Assembly (NCBI GenBank): GCA_045106855.1
Contig: JBGCFI010000002.1
Location: 124,001-188,000, forward strand
Length of the DNA: 64,000 nt
Origin: Granulosicoccus sp045106855
GTDB lineage: Bacteria; Pseudomonadota; Gammaproteobacteria; Granulosicoccales; Granulosicoccaceae
Direction of reading: 5' to 3'
Shown here: positions 45,440 to 53,778 of the stretch, one piece after another
Position numbering within the stretch: the stretch's first letter is position 1
Layout of the letters: each line of letters starts with the position of its first letter
The notes under the pieces: generated by a model
Seen by the model: only the letters and a program-made list of their open reading frames with translations
Database searches by the model: none
What the model was told of the DNA's origin: nothing
Made by a program: the position numbers and the translations under genes

Positions 45440-45856
45440 ATGCTGGAGGAGCTTATGGTGTACCTTGGATATGGTCACAATGTACCTTTGCCCGATGGTG
45501 TATACATCGTTAAAGTCGATGACTCTATAGAAGTCGCTATTTATGAGTATGATCAATATCTGCGATTTGAAAGTGTTGTTGCTGTCATGCCATCTAGCGA
45601 TAATCTTAGAAAAAATATATTGGTGTCCTTGCTCCAAAGAAGTGCTCGAATGGTGAGATATCGTCGGGAAGGTATCTTTGCTGGTCGTGATGGTAGCACT
45701 GTATATTTACAGCGAAATGTCGTCTATTTGAATTTTTCTGTGGCGGGCATGGCAGCTGAGAATCGTGACTATGTCAAGAGTTTGTATGCCTGGCGGGCAT
45801 TAGCAGGTGTATCTGTAAACAATGAAAACACAACCGACGTGATGAATAGCCATTGA
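45440..45856 (+). CDS. Small protein, possible CesT-like type III secretion chaperone
   Basis: 138 residues, start supported by GAAGGTG just upstream. Not recognised by a clear family motif. The predicted order is helix (LEELMVYLGYG), two or three strands (GVYIVKVDDSIEVAIYEY ...), helix (NLRKNILVSLLQRSARM), strands (GIFAGRDGSTVYLQRNVVY) and a final helix (ENRDYVKSLYAWRALAG). That order and the length match the CesT/SycE class of type III secretion chaperones, which hold effectors for export. No effector or secretion gene is in the window, so this is a fold-level guess. A second protein of the same design is at 47475-47864. Confidence 0.6.
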   Translation: MLEELMVYLGYGHNVPLPDGVYIVKVDDSIEVAIYEYDQYLRFESVVAVMPSSDNLRKNILVSLLQRSARMVRYRREGIFAGRDGSTVYLQRNVVYLNFSVAGMAAENRDYVKSLYAWRALAGVSVNNENTTDVMNSH

Positions 45857-46593
45857 ACTGCCTGATGATAAAAAACGTTGATATCCAATACTGAGTTGTG
45901 TCTATTATCAATGTTACAAGGTTGTAGTGTACTTGCCTGATTTGGGATGTTTTTCGGTGCAGGTGTCTGGCCACTAAGTGATTCACATATATTGCATCAG
46001 TGCATTTGGCTTCGCATAACAAATAATGTGGAGTTATTAAAACGATATGCCCGTAGGTATTTTCGACTGTATTGCAAAAAGGCTAGTTTGATAAACCAAC
46101 AGTCTCCAGTCCAACACGAGACGCTGAGCAAGACTAAGGTACGAAACCGTTTGAATTACCTGGCCCAGCGTATGTATGTTGACAATTGGTAAGGTTTAAT
46201 TTGTGGAGAAAGGTGATTTTACCCTTCTGTGAACTTCTATTTACAGCACAATGCTTTTCAAGAAATTCTGCTTACGTTTATCAGAGCGGGATTTTTCTGG
46301 AATGGATTGAAGCTGAAATAGATTTATCAACACGCTTTAGTAGTTTTAATGAGTTGAGGTAAACGAGATTTTAAAACATACATTCTTCTAGAATTCATCC
46401 GTAGATAGAGTATTCAGGTGGACTTTTAAGAAAAAGCTGTGTGAGTAGTCAGTCTAATAATTTCTGTTGACGAAAGATGTTGTTCGATTAGCTTAACGGA
46501 AATCTACCTGATGTCTATTGTATGGAAACGTTTGATCCATGTGTTTAAGAATTAATTCTTGTAAAGCATGTCCTGTAAACGACAACAAATATC
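45857..46593. other. 737-base AT-rich stretch without supported gene
   Basis: An open frame at 45947-46192 (81 codons) has no ribosome-binding site and an unremarkable composition, so it is not called. No repeats, IS ends or RNA structure stand out. It may hold a long 5' region for the LuxR-type gene that follows or be decayed DNA. Confidence 0.5.
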
Positions 46594-47244
46594 ATGAATA
46601 TACTAGTAATTGGTGAGGCGGATAAACAGCTAACTGATTGGCTTATCCCACTAAATTCAACTCGTGCATGTGTTGCAGTTCTACTTGTATCCAGTGTGAG
46701 TGCCGTAGAGGGAGTAATCCATTCAGGATTTGACGTCAGTATCGTTGTTTTGGTCAAGCCTGCTTCGTTTGATTCCTTGAAAAGCGATATTAAACAAATG
46801 AATTCGTTTAGAAAAGGCATGGACAATGCGCAGATACTGGTGTTAGCTGATCCACACAATACTCCGCTAAAAGCAACCTTGCATCAATTTGGGGTTAAGT
46901 CTGCGGATCATCCGCATGAGCTTATGAAGTTGATAGAGGCGATCATGCGGCGTGATGAATCAAAAGAAATACGGGTTGTCAATACCAGATACTCATGTGG
47001 AAATATTGATTCAAAAGAGCTTAATTTTTTAAAAAAGTCTCCATTGACACCTCGTCAGTGTGAGGTTCTTACCTTGCTAAAGCAGGGTAAGTCAAACAAA
47101 CAGATAGCGACGGAATTAAACTTGACTGAAGGAACTGTGAAAGTTCACTGCAAGGCTATTTTCAGGGCGTTAGGTGTGGACAACAGGACGCAGGCAGCTG
47201 TGTTGCTTACCACTTCGAGTATGGGGCAGATGCAATATATTTAA
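46594..47244 (+). CDS. LuxR/NarL-type transcriptional regulator with a degenerate receiver domain
   Basis: 216 residues. Residues 1-120 have the alternating strand/helix layout of a response-regulator receiver (MNILVIGEADKQL, then FDVSIVVLVKP and AQILVLADPHN). The acidic pocket and phospho-acceptor Asp expected after strand 3 are missing: the strand reads VSIVVLVKP. The C-terminal LuxR HTH is intact: LTPRQCEVLTLLKQGKSNKQ, then IATELNLTEGTVKVHCKAIF. It therefore probably acts without phosphorylation. It lies between two small proteins that may be secretion chaperones and is the only regulator in the island, so local control is likely. Confidence 0.85.
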   Translation: MNILVIGEADKQLTDWLIPLNSTRACVAVLLVSSVSAVEGVIHSGFDVSIVVLVKPASFDSLKSDIKQMNSFRKGMDNAQILVLADPHNTPLKATLHQFGVKSADHPHELMKLIEAIMRRDESKEIRVVNTRYSCGNIDSKELNFLKKSPLTPRQCEVLTLLKQGKSNKQIATELNLTEGTVKVHCKAIFRALGVDNRTQAAVLLTTSSMGQMQYI

Positions 47245-47474
47245 ATTATGAATATATAATTAGTGTTGATTATAATTGTTTTTTATCTTCTGTTATCTGG
47301 ATTATATAGTTTGCATATTATACGGACTCTGTTCTAACGTTGCGGATTGTGGTCCGAGCTCACAAGGCATCTGGAAGCAGGTTCTATTTGGAAGCAGTAT
47401 TCAGGGGGAATGAGTTGGCTATGTGGTTTTAGTAATTCGGTAGGTGTGGGTTTGCGTATAGATGAATTAAAAAG

Positions 47475-47864
47475 ATGAAAATCGATAAATTTAACAAGGT
47501 AGTAAGGGATTATTTTAGTCGTCAGGGAGAAAATCTTGATAATTACGACGACGGAGGATATATCGAGTTGTCGCGCTCTGATAGAGATAAGGTTTATGTC
47601 GAGTGTAGCGAAAAGGGCGCGGTGGCTGTGTTGGGGCGTGAGTATGCCGAGTTGTCGTCTACTCAGCTAATACAGCTGTTGCAAGGCTGTGACCATCGGG
47701 TTCGAAGTGCCAGGAACGTGTATGTCGGTCTCAATGGTGACAGCGAGGTTATGTATCTCGTTCGCATCGATGAGAGGAATATGAATGTACCGAATCTAAT
47801 CGCGGAATTCGAACGTTTGTATGAGCTGCATGAATTATTCGCTAATTTTGATGCTGTGACTTAA
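47475..47864 (+). CDS. Small acidic protein, possible CesT-like type III secretion chaperone
   Basis: 129 residues. Predicted order is helix (KIDKFNKVVRDYFSRQG), strands (GGYIELSRSDRDKVYVECSE and GAVAVLGREY), helix (SSTQLIQLLQGCDHRV), strands (NVYVGLNGDSEVMYLVRID) and a long last helix (VPNLIAEFERLYELHELFAN). This is the CesT chaperone order, and acidic pI and size also fit. It shares that design, but little direct identity, with the protein at 45440-45856. No secretion apparatus is visible. Alternatively a free-standing protein of unknown family. Confidence 0.6.
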   Translation: MKIDKFNKVVRDYFSRQGENLDNYDDGGYIELSRSDRDKVYVECSEKGAVAVLGREYAELSSTQLIQLLQGCDHRVRSARNVYVGLNGDSEVMYLVRIDERNMNVPNLIAEFERLYELHELFANFDAVT

Positions 47865-48017
47865 TAATGTTTTTTGTGGGATTGGATGTTGATAGCGGGT
47901 AGTGTGTTTTTTCTTTCTACGATGAGTACCCCAGGAGCATCTGGTATCCGCCTTTGCGAAAGATGATGTTCGATAATGAGTGGCGATGTTGTTTGGTGGG
48001 GTGAAGTGCTGTTTGAA

Positions 48018-48056
48018 GTTGTGTTTTGGTGTTGTGTTTTGGTGTTGTGTTTTGGT
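48018..48056. repeat. Three perfect 13-bp tandem repeats (GTTGTGTTTTGGT)
   Basis: The unit GTTGTGTTTTGGT occurs three times without a mismatch (48018-48030, 48031-48043, 48044-48056) and runs straight into the TGTTG array. Confidence 0.95.
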
Positions 48057-48120
48057 GTTGTGTTGTGTTGTGTTGTGTTGTGTTGTGTTGTGTTGTGTTG
48101 TGTTGTGTTGTGTTGTGTTG
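48056..48120. repeat. Thirteen perfect TGTTG pentanucleotide repeats
   Basis: Sixty-five bases of uninterrupted TGTTG (CAACA on the minus strand). A 5-bp unit changes the reading frame with every slip, and perfect long arrays of this kind are typical of phase-variable sites. No convincing gene or promoter is directly controlled by it here. Confidence 0.95.
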
Positions 48121-48171
48121 AACTAGGGTGGTTGCACCTGTAATAGCGCATGAGATTTTGAGCCCTATATG

Positions 48172-48200
48172 CACGGGGTAGCTGCGTAAGCTTCCCCGTG
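48172..48200. terminator. Strong hairpin next to the repeat array
   Basis: CACGGGG-T-AGCT, loop GCGTA, AGCT-T-CCCCGTG: an 11-bp stem with one T-T mismatch, followed by tttcatatctctt. Terminator-like on the plus strand though the U tract is imperfect. It separates the repeat array from the decayed gcvT-like gene. Confidence 0.5.
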
Positions 48201-48250
48201 TTTCATATCTCTTGCAGCCGCAAGTTTAGTATTGTGCAGTTACTAAGCTT

Positions 48251-48343
48251 GCTATCGCTTGCCGGGATCTGAGTTGTCAAGCACGCGATTGAGGGCTTCG
48301 GTATTACCGTGCTCGCGGGCTTCTTTTTCCAGTTCTCGACTTT
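48251..48343 (-). pseudogene. Orphan C-terminal peptide fused to the decayed gcvT-like gene
   Basis: Exactly where the GcvT similarity stops (about 48345), another minus-strand frame reads RELEKEAREHGNTEALNRVL and then DNSDPGKR before a TAG at 48251-48253. The composition is that of a real helical protein end rather than noise, suggesting the 3' end of a different gene joined here by deletion or recombination. Family not recognised. Confidence 0.3.
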
Positions 48344-48344
48344 T

Positions 48345-49151
48345 CCCTCAGTTACAGTGAAGTCCAGTCCAAGTTCCCAGAGTGTATCGCCCGGGCCTGA
48401 GTCTTAATATGGAAAGGAATTTGAGTTGTCGTAAGGGTAGAAAAGCAGGAAGCTTTCGGCTCTGAACAAATCGAGTGTGGTAAAGCGTGTGGGGGTGATA
48501 CCCATGGAAGCGCCTTGCTCGAAAATGGTATCCCAGATATCGATGGCATCTTGAGAGCGACAGAAAATCTCGTATCCACGTTCGCCAGTGTAGCCGGTTC
48601 GCGAGATGGTTTCGGGTTGATCAAACAGGCGGTTTGGAATATGGGCAAAGAAACTAGGTTGCCGAATTCCTTCAACGTGCTTTTCGAGAAAGTCTACTGC
48701 CAACGGGCCTTGCAATGAAATGTCATGCAAGTTGTCATCAAACCTTATGGAAACATCACTGCCGACGGCCACGCGTGTTAGTTGCTAGTGTCCATCGCCT
48801 GATCCGTGTACAACCTTGAAAGTATTTGCACCCGTACGATAGATTACGCAGTCGTCAATAAACTTGCCTCCAACATCGTGCATGCAGCGTAAGAGGTACG
48901 GCCCGGGCTGATACGCTCTATGTCGCGTGTTGTTGCTCTGTCCAGAACATGTGATGCGTGTGCGCCTGTCACATGCACTTTCTTGAGTCCGGAGACATCC
49001 ATGACAACGGCTTTGGTTTGGATCGCTAGATACCCTTCCTCCTGATCCTTATCGTAGCTCCAGGCGGAACCTATTCCACTTCAGTCTTCCAGTTCAGAAC
49101 CTATAGCGCGATGTCGTTCGGCTAGTGCTGAAAAATGCAAACTGCAGTCAT
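48345..49151 (-). pseudogene. Decayed GcvT-like aminomethyltransferase (N-terminal two-thirds)
   Basis: The minus strand from an ATG at 49151, preceded by GGAGAGA, spells a GcvT-family protein of the kind that accompanies glxBCD/mgsABC genes: SALAERHRAIGSELED, AVVMDVSGLKKVHVTG, GKFIDDCVIYRTGANTFK, FDDNLHDISLQGPLAVDFLE, TISRTGYTGERGYEIFCRSQ, FRAESFLLFYPYDN and GDTLWELGLDFTV. It is broken by a small indel just after the start, a TGA at 49083-49081 where Trp is expected, a frameshift near 48890, a TAG at 48787-48785 and a TAA at 48406-48404. The C-terminal third is gone. It is the last member of the mgs/gmaS operon and probably transferred a one-carbon unit to tetrahydrofolate when intact. Confidence 0.85.
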
Positions 49152-49221
49152 GATTCTGTCTCTCCAATTCGTGACCGTTTGCAAAGGTTGACCAGGCAAC
49201 TTATTTATGTTTTGTATTGTA

Positions 49222-50532
49222 CTAACAGTCCAGTGTGCTGTCGCGTTCCCATTGAGTCAAACTACTGGAAAACTTGTTCCAGTCATTACGTTTCAATTTA
49301 CAGTATGCCTGACTGAACTCTGTTCCCATAGAGGCTTGCAATACAGAGTCTTTCTCGTAGTTGCGGATAGCATCCAGTAAATTCAACGGTAGTTGTTTGA
49401 CGTTGTCACCGGCCAACTCTGGATGGGCATACATGTCATTGTCCAGTCGTTCTCCGGATGGTGTTTTTTTATCAACCCCATCCATGCCCGCAGCAAGTAT
49501 GACAGCCATTAACAGGTAAGGGTTGGCAGCACCATCGGGTAATCGTAATTCAATGCGTCCATCATCGGGGATACGAATCATATGGGTACGATTGTTACCG
49601 CCAAATGTTATGGAGCTGGGAGACCAGGTAGCGCCCGAGAGTGTAGGTGGTGCATTTATTCTTTTGTAAGAGTTCACTGTAGGATTGGTTATCGCAGCCA
49701 GTGCTTCGCCGTGATCAAGTAAACCGCCGATGAAATGGTAGGCTTCGCTGGATAAACCAAGCTCCCCTGAATCATCACCAAAGCGATTTGTTTTTTCATC
49801 GTTAGACCACACCGATACATGGACGTGGCAGCCATTGCCTGTTAAGTGTGAGAAGGGCTTTGGCATGAACGTGGCTTTCAGTCCATGCAACTCGGCAATG
49901 GATTTGACCATGAATTTGAAGAAAGCAAGTTGATCGGCGGTAGTCAGAGCGTCGTTGAAATCCCAGTTAATTTCAAACTGGCCATTGGCGTCTTCATGAT
50001 CGTTCTGATACGGGCCCCAGCCAAGTTCCGTCATCGTGTCGCAGATCTGTGATATGACATCGTATCGGCGCATAACGGCTGACTGGTCGTAACAGGGTTT
50101 CTCCTGCGTATCGAATTCATCTGATATCTGCGTGCCATCAGGCGATATCAAATGAAATTCCGGTTCCACCCCGGATTTCATTAACATGCCTTTACCTGCT
50201 GATTCAGCCATAAGGCGTTTTAATACATTGCGTGGCCCCTGCGCTACGGGCTCACCATTCATCCAGGGGTCGCCTGCTATCCATGCCACTTCCGGTTTCC
50301 ATGGGAGCTGGATGACTGATTCTGCGTCTGGCATTACAAACATGTCCGGATGAGCCGGCGTAAAATCCAGCCAGGCCGCAAAGCCTGCGAATCCTGCACC
50401 GCTTGTCTGCATGCCGCCAGCTGCTGCAGCTGGAACCAGCTTGGCGCGTTGCGTTCCAAACAGATCGGTAAAGTTGAACAGGTAGTATTTGATGCCGCGC
50501 TCTTTGGCAAGTGTCGTCAAATTCTGTGTCAT
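49222..50532 (-). CDS. gmaS: Glutamine synthetase-like ligase (GmaS / type III GlnT)
   Basis: 436 residues of the glutamine synthetase fold. The N-terminal beta-grasp part starts TTLAKERGIKYYLFNFTDLF; the catalytic part carries VEPEFHLISPDG, HEDANGQFEINWDFNDALTT, GNGCHVHVSVWS and the ATP/glutamate-site NRTHMIRIPDDGRIELRLPD. Length and sequence style match type III GlnT and gamma-glutamylmethylamide synthetase, which joins methylamine to glutamate. It follows mgsC by 61 bases on the same strand. Linkage to an mgsABC-like glutamate synthase set supports a role in methylated-amine or ammonium assimilation; the N-methylglutamate dehydrogenase genes are not in the window, so a glnT/glx role remains possible. 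Confidence 0.85.
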   Translation of the reverse strand: MTQNLTTLAKERGIKYYLFNFTDLFGTQRAKLVPAAAAGGMQTSGAGFAGFAAWLDFTPAHPDMFVMPDAESVIQLPWKPEVAWIAGDPWMNGEPVAQGPRNVLKRLMAESAGKGMLMKSGVEPEFHLISPDGTQISDEFDTQEKPCYDQSAVMRRYDVISQICDTMTELGWGPYQNDHEDANGQFEINWDFNDALTTADQLAFFKFMVKSIAELHGLKATFMPKPFSHLTGNGCHVHVSVWSNDEKTNRFGDDSGELGLSSEAYHFIGGLLDHGEALAAITNPTVNSYKRINAPPTLSGATWSPSSITFGGNNRTHMIRIPDDGRIELRLPDGAANPYLLMAVILAAGMDGVDKKTPSGERLDNDMYAHPELAGDNVKQLPLNLLDAIRNYEKDSVLQASMGTEFSQAYCKLKRNDWNKFSSSLTQWERDSTLDC

Positions 50533-50593
50533 CGACTGCTCTCTGAGTGTTGCTTGTCTTTAGGAATCATGTTTGCGGGCATCAGTTTGTCGC

Positions 50594-51919
50594 TTAATAG
50601 CCCTGGCCGGGAATCCAGCTCGTCCCGGACAACGGTACACCAGCCATAGCAGCTGCCTCAACTGTGAGTGCGCACAAATCTTCCGGCTCAAGGTTGTGTA
50701 CATGGTTTTTACCGCAGGCCCTGGCAATGGTCTGCGCTTCCAGTGTCATGACTTTAAGATAATTTGCTAGACGTCTTCCTGCTGTTTCCGGGTCGAGTCT
50801 GCTGGCAAGGACAGGGTCTTGTGTCGTGATGCCAGCGGGATCCTGACCCAGATGCCATGCATCGTAGGAGCCTGCTGTGGTGCCAAGCTTGCGATATTCG
50901 TCTTCGTAGTGTGGATCATTGTCACCCATTGCGACCAATGCAGCTGTGCCAATTGAAACCGCATCAGCCCCTAGCGCGAGTGCTTTTGCAACGTCAGCAC
51001 CGTTGCGTATTCCGCCGGAGACAACCAGTTGTACTTTACGATGCATATCCATTTCCTGTAAAGCTCTGACAGCTGGTCTTATGCAGGCGAGCGTTGGTTG
51101 TCCGACATGTTCTATGAAAACATTCTGTGTCGCCGCAGTGCCACCTTGCATGCCATCCAGTACAATGACGTCAGCCCCCGATTTAACGGCCAATGCTGTG
51201 TCGTAGTAGGGGCGAGAGCCGCCGATCTTTACGAAGATAGGTTTTTCCCAACTGGTAATTTCACGAAGCTCCAGAATCTTGATTTCAAGATCATCTGGTC
51301 CAGTCCAGTCTGGATGGCGACAGGCGGAGCGTTGATCAATACCTTTTGGCAGCGAGCGCATAGCAGCCACACGATCGTTGATCTTTTGCCCGAGTAGCAT
51401 TCCGCCACCTCCAGGCTTCGCTCCCTGGCCAACGACAATTTCGATGGCATCGGCTTTGCGTAAATCATCCGGATTCATACCATAACGCGATGGCAGGTAT
51501 TGATAGACAAGTAATTTGGAGTGGCCGCGTTCTTCGACGGTCATGCCGCCATCCCCGGTAGTGGTTGAGGTGCCTGCCAGATTTGCACCCCGACCTAAAG
51601 CCTCCTTGGCCTGACCCGACAATGAACCGAAACTCATACCGGCAATGGTTATCGGAATTTTCAGGTGAAGTGGTTTTTTTGCATTGCGATCACCGAGGAC
51701 TACTGATGTGTCACAGCGTTCACGATAGCCCTCTAGCGGATAGCGGGAAATAGATGCACCCAGAAAAAGCAAGTCATCGAAATGGGGTAATACACGTTTT
51801 GCCCCTGCGCCCCTAATATCGTAAATACCCGTGCTGGCAGCACGGCGTATCTCGGACATTGTGTATTCGTCAAACGTTGCGGATCGGCGGGGCGCTGCCT
51901 GTGGAATCTTGTCGTCCAT
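50594..51919 (-). CDS. mgsC: Glutamate synthase FMN-domain protein (MgsC / GlxD)
   Basis: 441 residues from the ATG at 51919 (MDDKIPQ); a TTG at 51958 would add 13 residues. It corresponds to the FMN-binding TIM barrel of glutamate synthase: PITIAGMSFGSLSGQAKEAL, GTSTTTGDGGMTVEERGHSK, VGQGAKPGGGGMLLGQKIND, VIVLDGMQGGTAATQNVFIE and LALGADAVSIGTAALVAMGD. In N-methylglutamate synthase this subunit condenses the amine with 2-oxoglutarate-derived intermediate. Third gene of mgsA-B-C-gmaS order. Confidence 0.88.
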   Translation of the reverse strand: MDDKIPQAAPRRSATFDEYTMSEIRRAASTGIYDIRGAGAKRVLPHFDDLLFLGASISRYPLEGYRERCDTSVVLGDRNAKKPLHLKIPITIAGMSFGSLSGQAKEALGRGANLAGTSTTTGDGGMTVEERGHSKLLVYQYLPSRYGMNPDDLRKADAIEIVVGQGAKPGGGGMLLGQKINDRVAAMRSLPKGIDQRSACRHPDWTGPDDLEIKILELREITSWEKPIFVKIGGSRPYYDTALAVKSGADVIVLDGMQGGTAATQNVFIEHVGQPTLACIRPAVRALQEMDMHRKVQLVVSGGIRNGADVAKALALGADAVSIGTAALVAMGDNDPHYEDEYRKLGTTAGSYDAWHLGQDPAGITTQDPVLASRLDPETAGRRLANYLKVMTLEAQTIARACGKNHVHNLEPEDLCALTVEAAAMAGVPLSGTSWIPGQGY

Positions 51920-51985
51920 TATTTTTTTGTCTTCTGATGATTCAACGCGGGCTCGCAAAGCGGCTGCTGGTCTTTAGAGGTTGAG

Positions 51986-52669
51986 TTAGTAGGCATCTGC
52001 ATGATCAATATCAAAGTTGTATAACGTTCGCGCGGAACCGTAACGGCGAAACCTGGCAGCGTCCTGATTCAGTTCAGCTTTTTCAAGCAAGGTTGCGAGC
52101 GTGTTGAGGTGCTCATCGGTCATTTCCTTTTCGATGCAATCAGCACCGAGGCTTTCAATCGAGCCCGCTACGTAGAGTTTGGCTTCGTAGATTGAATCTC
52201 CCAATGCCTCTCCGGCGTCTCCACAAATAACCATATGGCCCAACTGCGCCATGAAGCCGCTCATGTGGCCTACTGAGCCACCAACGACAATATCGATTCC
52301 CTTCATTGAAATGCCACAGCGCGATGAGGCATCACCTTCGATAACCAGAAGTCCACCATGCCCGGTAGCACCGGCTGATTGGCTGGCGTTGCCCTTGATG
52401 CGCACGAGACCACTCATCATGTTTTCCGCAACTCCCACACCGGCATGTCCTTTAACGGTCACTTCGGCGGCTTGATTCATTCCTGCGCAATAAAAACCAA
52501 CATGACCGTTAACGGTGACGTTGAGAGGCGCAGTCAGGCCGCATGCTATGGCGTGCTGCCCCATAGGATTGTCGATAAGCCATTCACGTTCATTGGTGTT
52601 TGGATCCTTCGAGTGCAATTGCTCGTTAACCGCACGCAGCCCAAGTGTTTTCAGGTCAAGGACATTCAC
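51986..52669 (-). CDS. mgsB: Glutamate synthase GXGXG-domain protein (MgsB / GlxC)
   Basis: 227 residues from a GTG at 52669 that overlaps the mgsA stop (TAGTG); the longer frame to 52750 lies inside mgsA. It is the right-handed beta-helix (GXGXG) domain of glutamate synthase standing alone: NVTVNGHVGFYCAGMNQAAE, VTVKGHAGVGVAENMMSGLV, ATGHGGLLVIEGDASSRCGI and VGGSVGHMSGFMAQLGHMVI. The domain acts as a scaffold and ammonia channel between amidotransferase and FMN subunits. Confidence 0.88.
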   Translation of the reverse strand: MNVLDLKTLGLRAVNEQLHSKDPNTNEREWLIDNPMGQHAIACGLTAPLNVTVNGHVGFYCAGMNQAAEVTVKGHAGVGVAENMMSGLVRIKGNASQSAGATGHGGLLVIEGDASSRCGISMKGIDIVVGGSVGHMSGFMAQLGHMVICGDAGEALGDSIYEAKLYVAGSIESLGADCIEKEMTDEHLNTLATLLEKAELNQDAARFRRYGSARTLYNFDIDHADAY

Positions 52670-53634
52670 TATGCAGCCCCCGCTACTTGATTGGATGCGG
52701 CTGACGTAGTGGGCGCTGAAATCTGTTCGCTGACTGATGCGTTGCCCCATGCATAGACTGTTGCCGGTTTAGGTTCCCAAATTCGAGCAGAGTCTGCACC
52801 GGGCAAAGCCGCAATAGCACGGAATTCAGTTGCCATGGCAACCCAGTCATCGGTCTCTGCCATCACCGCATGCTTACAAGCGATGGGGTCGCGCAGAACG
52901 GCGAATCCATCGCTTGTTCCTATGCAGAACGTAAAAAAACCGTCCAGGTCTTCCAGTGCATCTTCCAATGCCTTCTTTAGTGGTATTCCCTGTCGCAGTT
53001 TCCACGTCAGGTAGGCCGCCGCTACCTCGCTGTCATTCTCGCTTCCAAAACTTACGCCTTTGCGAATCAGTTCCTCGCGCAAGCGATTGTGGTTTGACAG
53101 TGAACCGTTATGCACCAGACAGAGGTCTGCACCAGTGGCGAATGGGTGGGATCCCGCTGTGGTCACAGCACTCTCGGTCGCCATCCGCGTATGGCCAATC
53201 ATGTGTTGCCCTGCAGCTGAAGCCAAGCCAAAGCGTTCATAGACCTCTTCCGGGAGTCCGGTTTCCTTGTAGATCTCGACGCTTTGCCCACTTCCGACCA
53301 CTCGCACACTGGCATCGAACGCGTCAAGCCACTTTTTTACGTCTGCTTCGTCAGCTGCAGTGGTTAACAATGCATGCGTGTCACGTTGCATGATAGTGCT
53401 GCTAGCGTTGAGTTGTTGATTAAGAGCAGCACTTAGCGCAGCCCAGTCGTAATCTCTGTCATCGTGTGCAAGAGAGTATTTGGTACAGCCATCGGCGACC
53501 GGATCACGGTAGATGGCAACGCCTGCGGAGTCCGGCCCCCGGCTTGTCATCTCGATAAGCATGGGTTTGAACAGCTCCCCAAGCTTCGGATAAAAATCGC
53601 GGTTTTTTAAGTAAAGTCCGGCTATTCCACACAT
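52669..53634 (-). CDS. mgsA: Class II glutamine amidotransferase subunit (MgsA / GlxB)
   Basis: 321 residues when started at the ATG at 53634, which places the nucleophile as Cys2 (MCGIAGLYLKNRDF) as class II amidotransferases require; the frame continues upstream to 53694 but would bury that cysteine. Other Ntn motifs: MTSRGPDSAGVAIY, MIGHTRMATESAVTTAGSHP, LVHNGSLSNHNRLREELI. It would release ammonia or a methylamine equivalent from a glutamine-like donor for the synthase subunits. First gene of the operon. Confidence 0.9.
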   Translation of the reverse strand: MCGIAGLYLKNRDFYPKLGELFKPMLIEMTSRGPDSAGVAIYRDPVADGCTKYSLAHDDRDYDWAALSAALNQQLNASSTIMQRDTHALLTTAADEADVKKWLDAFDASVRVVGSGQSVEIYKETGLPEEVYERFGLASAAGQHMIGHTRMATESAVTTAGSHPFATGADLCLVHNGSLSNHNRLREELIRKGVSFGSENDSEVAAAYLTWKLRQGIPLKKALEDALEDLDGFFTFCIGTSDGFAVLRDPIACKHAVMAETDDWVAMATEFRAIAALPGADSARIWEPKPATVYAWGNASVSEQISAPTTSAASNQVAGAA

Positions 53635-53778
53635 GGCCTTGATGATTCCGTCTACTTGAAGAACGACGTTATCATCTGTTACCGATAGTTTCAACAGAGG
53701 AATTAGATATTACTTTCATGAATATTTGTGTAAGGATGCGAGTCTCAAGCTCGAACACACTGAGGAGGAATATTCGCC

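Larger units (their letters stand above)
47865..48250. other. Non-coding stretch carrying simple-sequence repeats and a hairpin
   Basis: Apart from the repeats (48018-48120) and the hairpin (48172-48200) nothing is recognised. A minus-strand open frame of 96 codons through the repeat (QHNTT units) has no ribosome-binding site or family resemblance and is probably a product of the repeat. Confidence 0.5.

Noticed and set aside
45947..46192. 81-codon plus-strand open frame in the AT-rich island
   Set aside because: No ribosome-binding site, no domain, composition unlike the neighbouring genes; likely chance.
47861..48151. Minus-strand open frame rich in QHNTT across the pentanucleotide array
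   Set aside because: It is produced by the repeat itself, has no ribosome-binding site, and its non-repeat end resembles no known protein; kept only as part of the repeat description.
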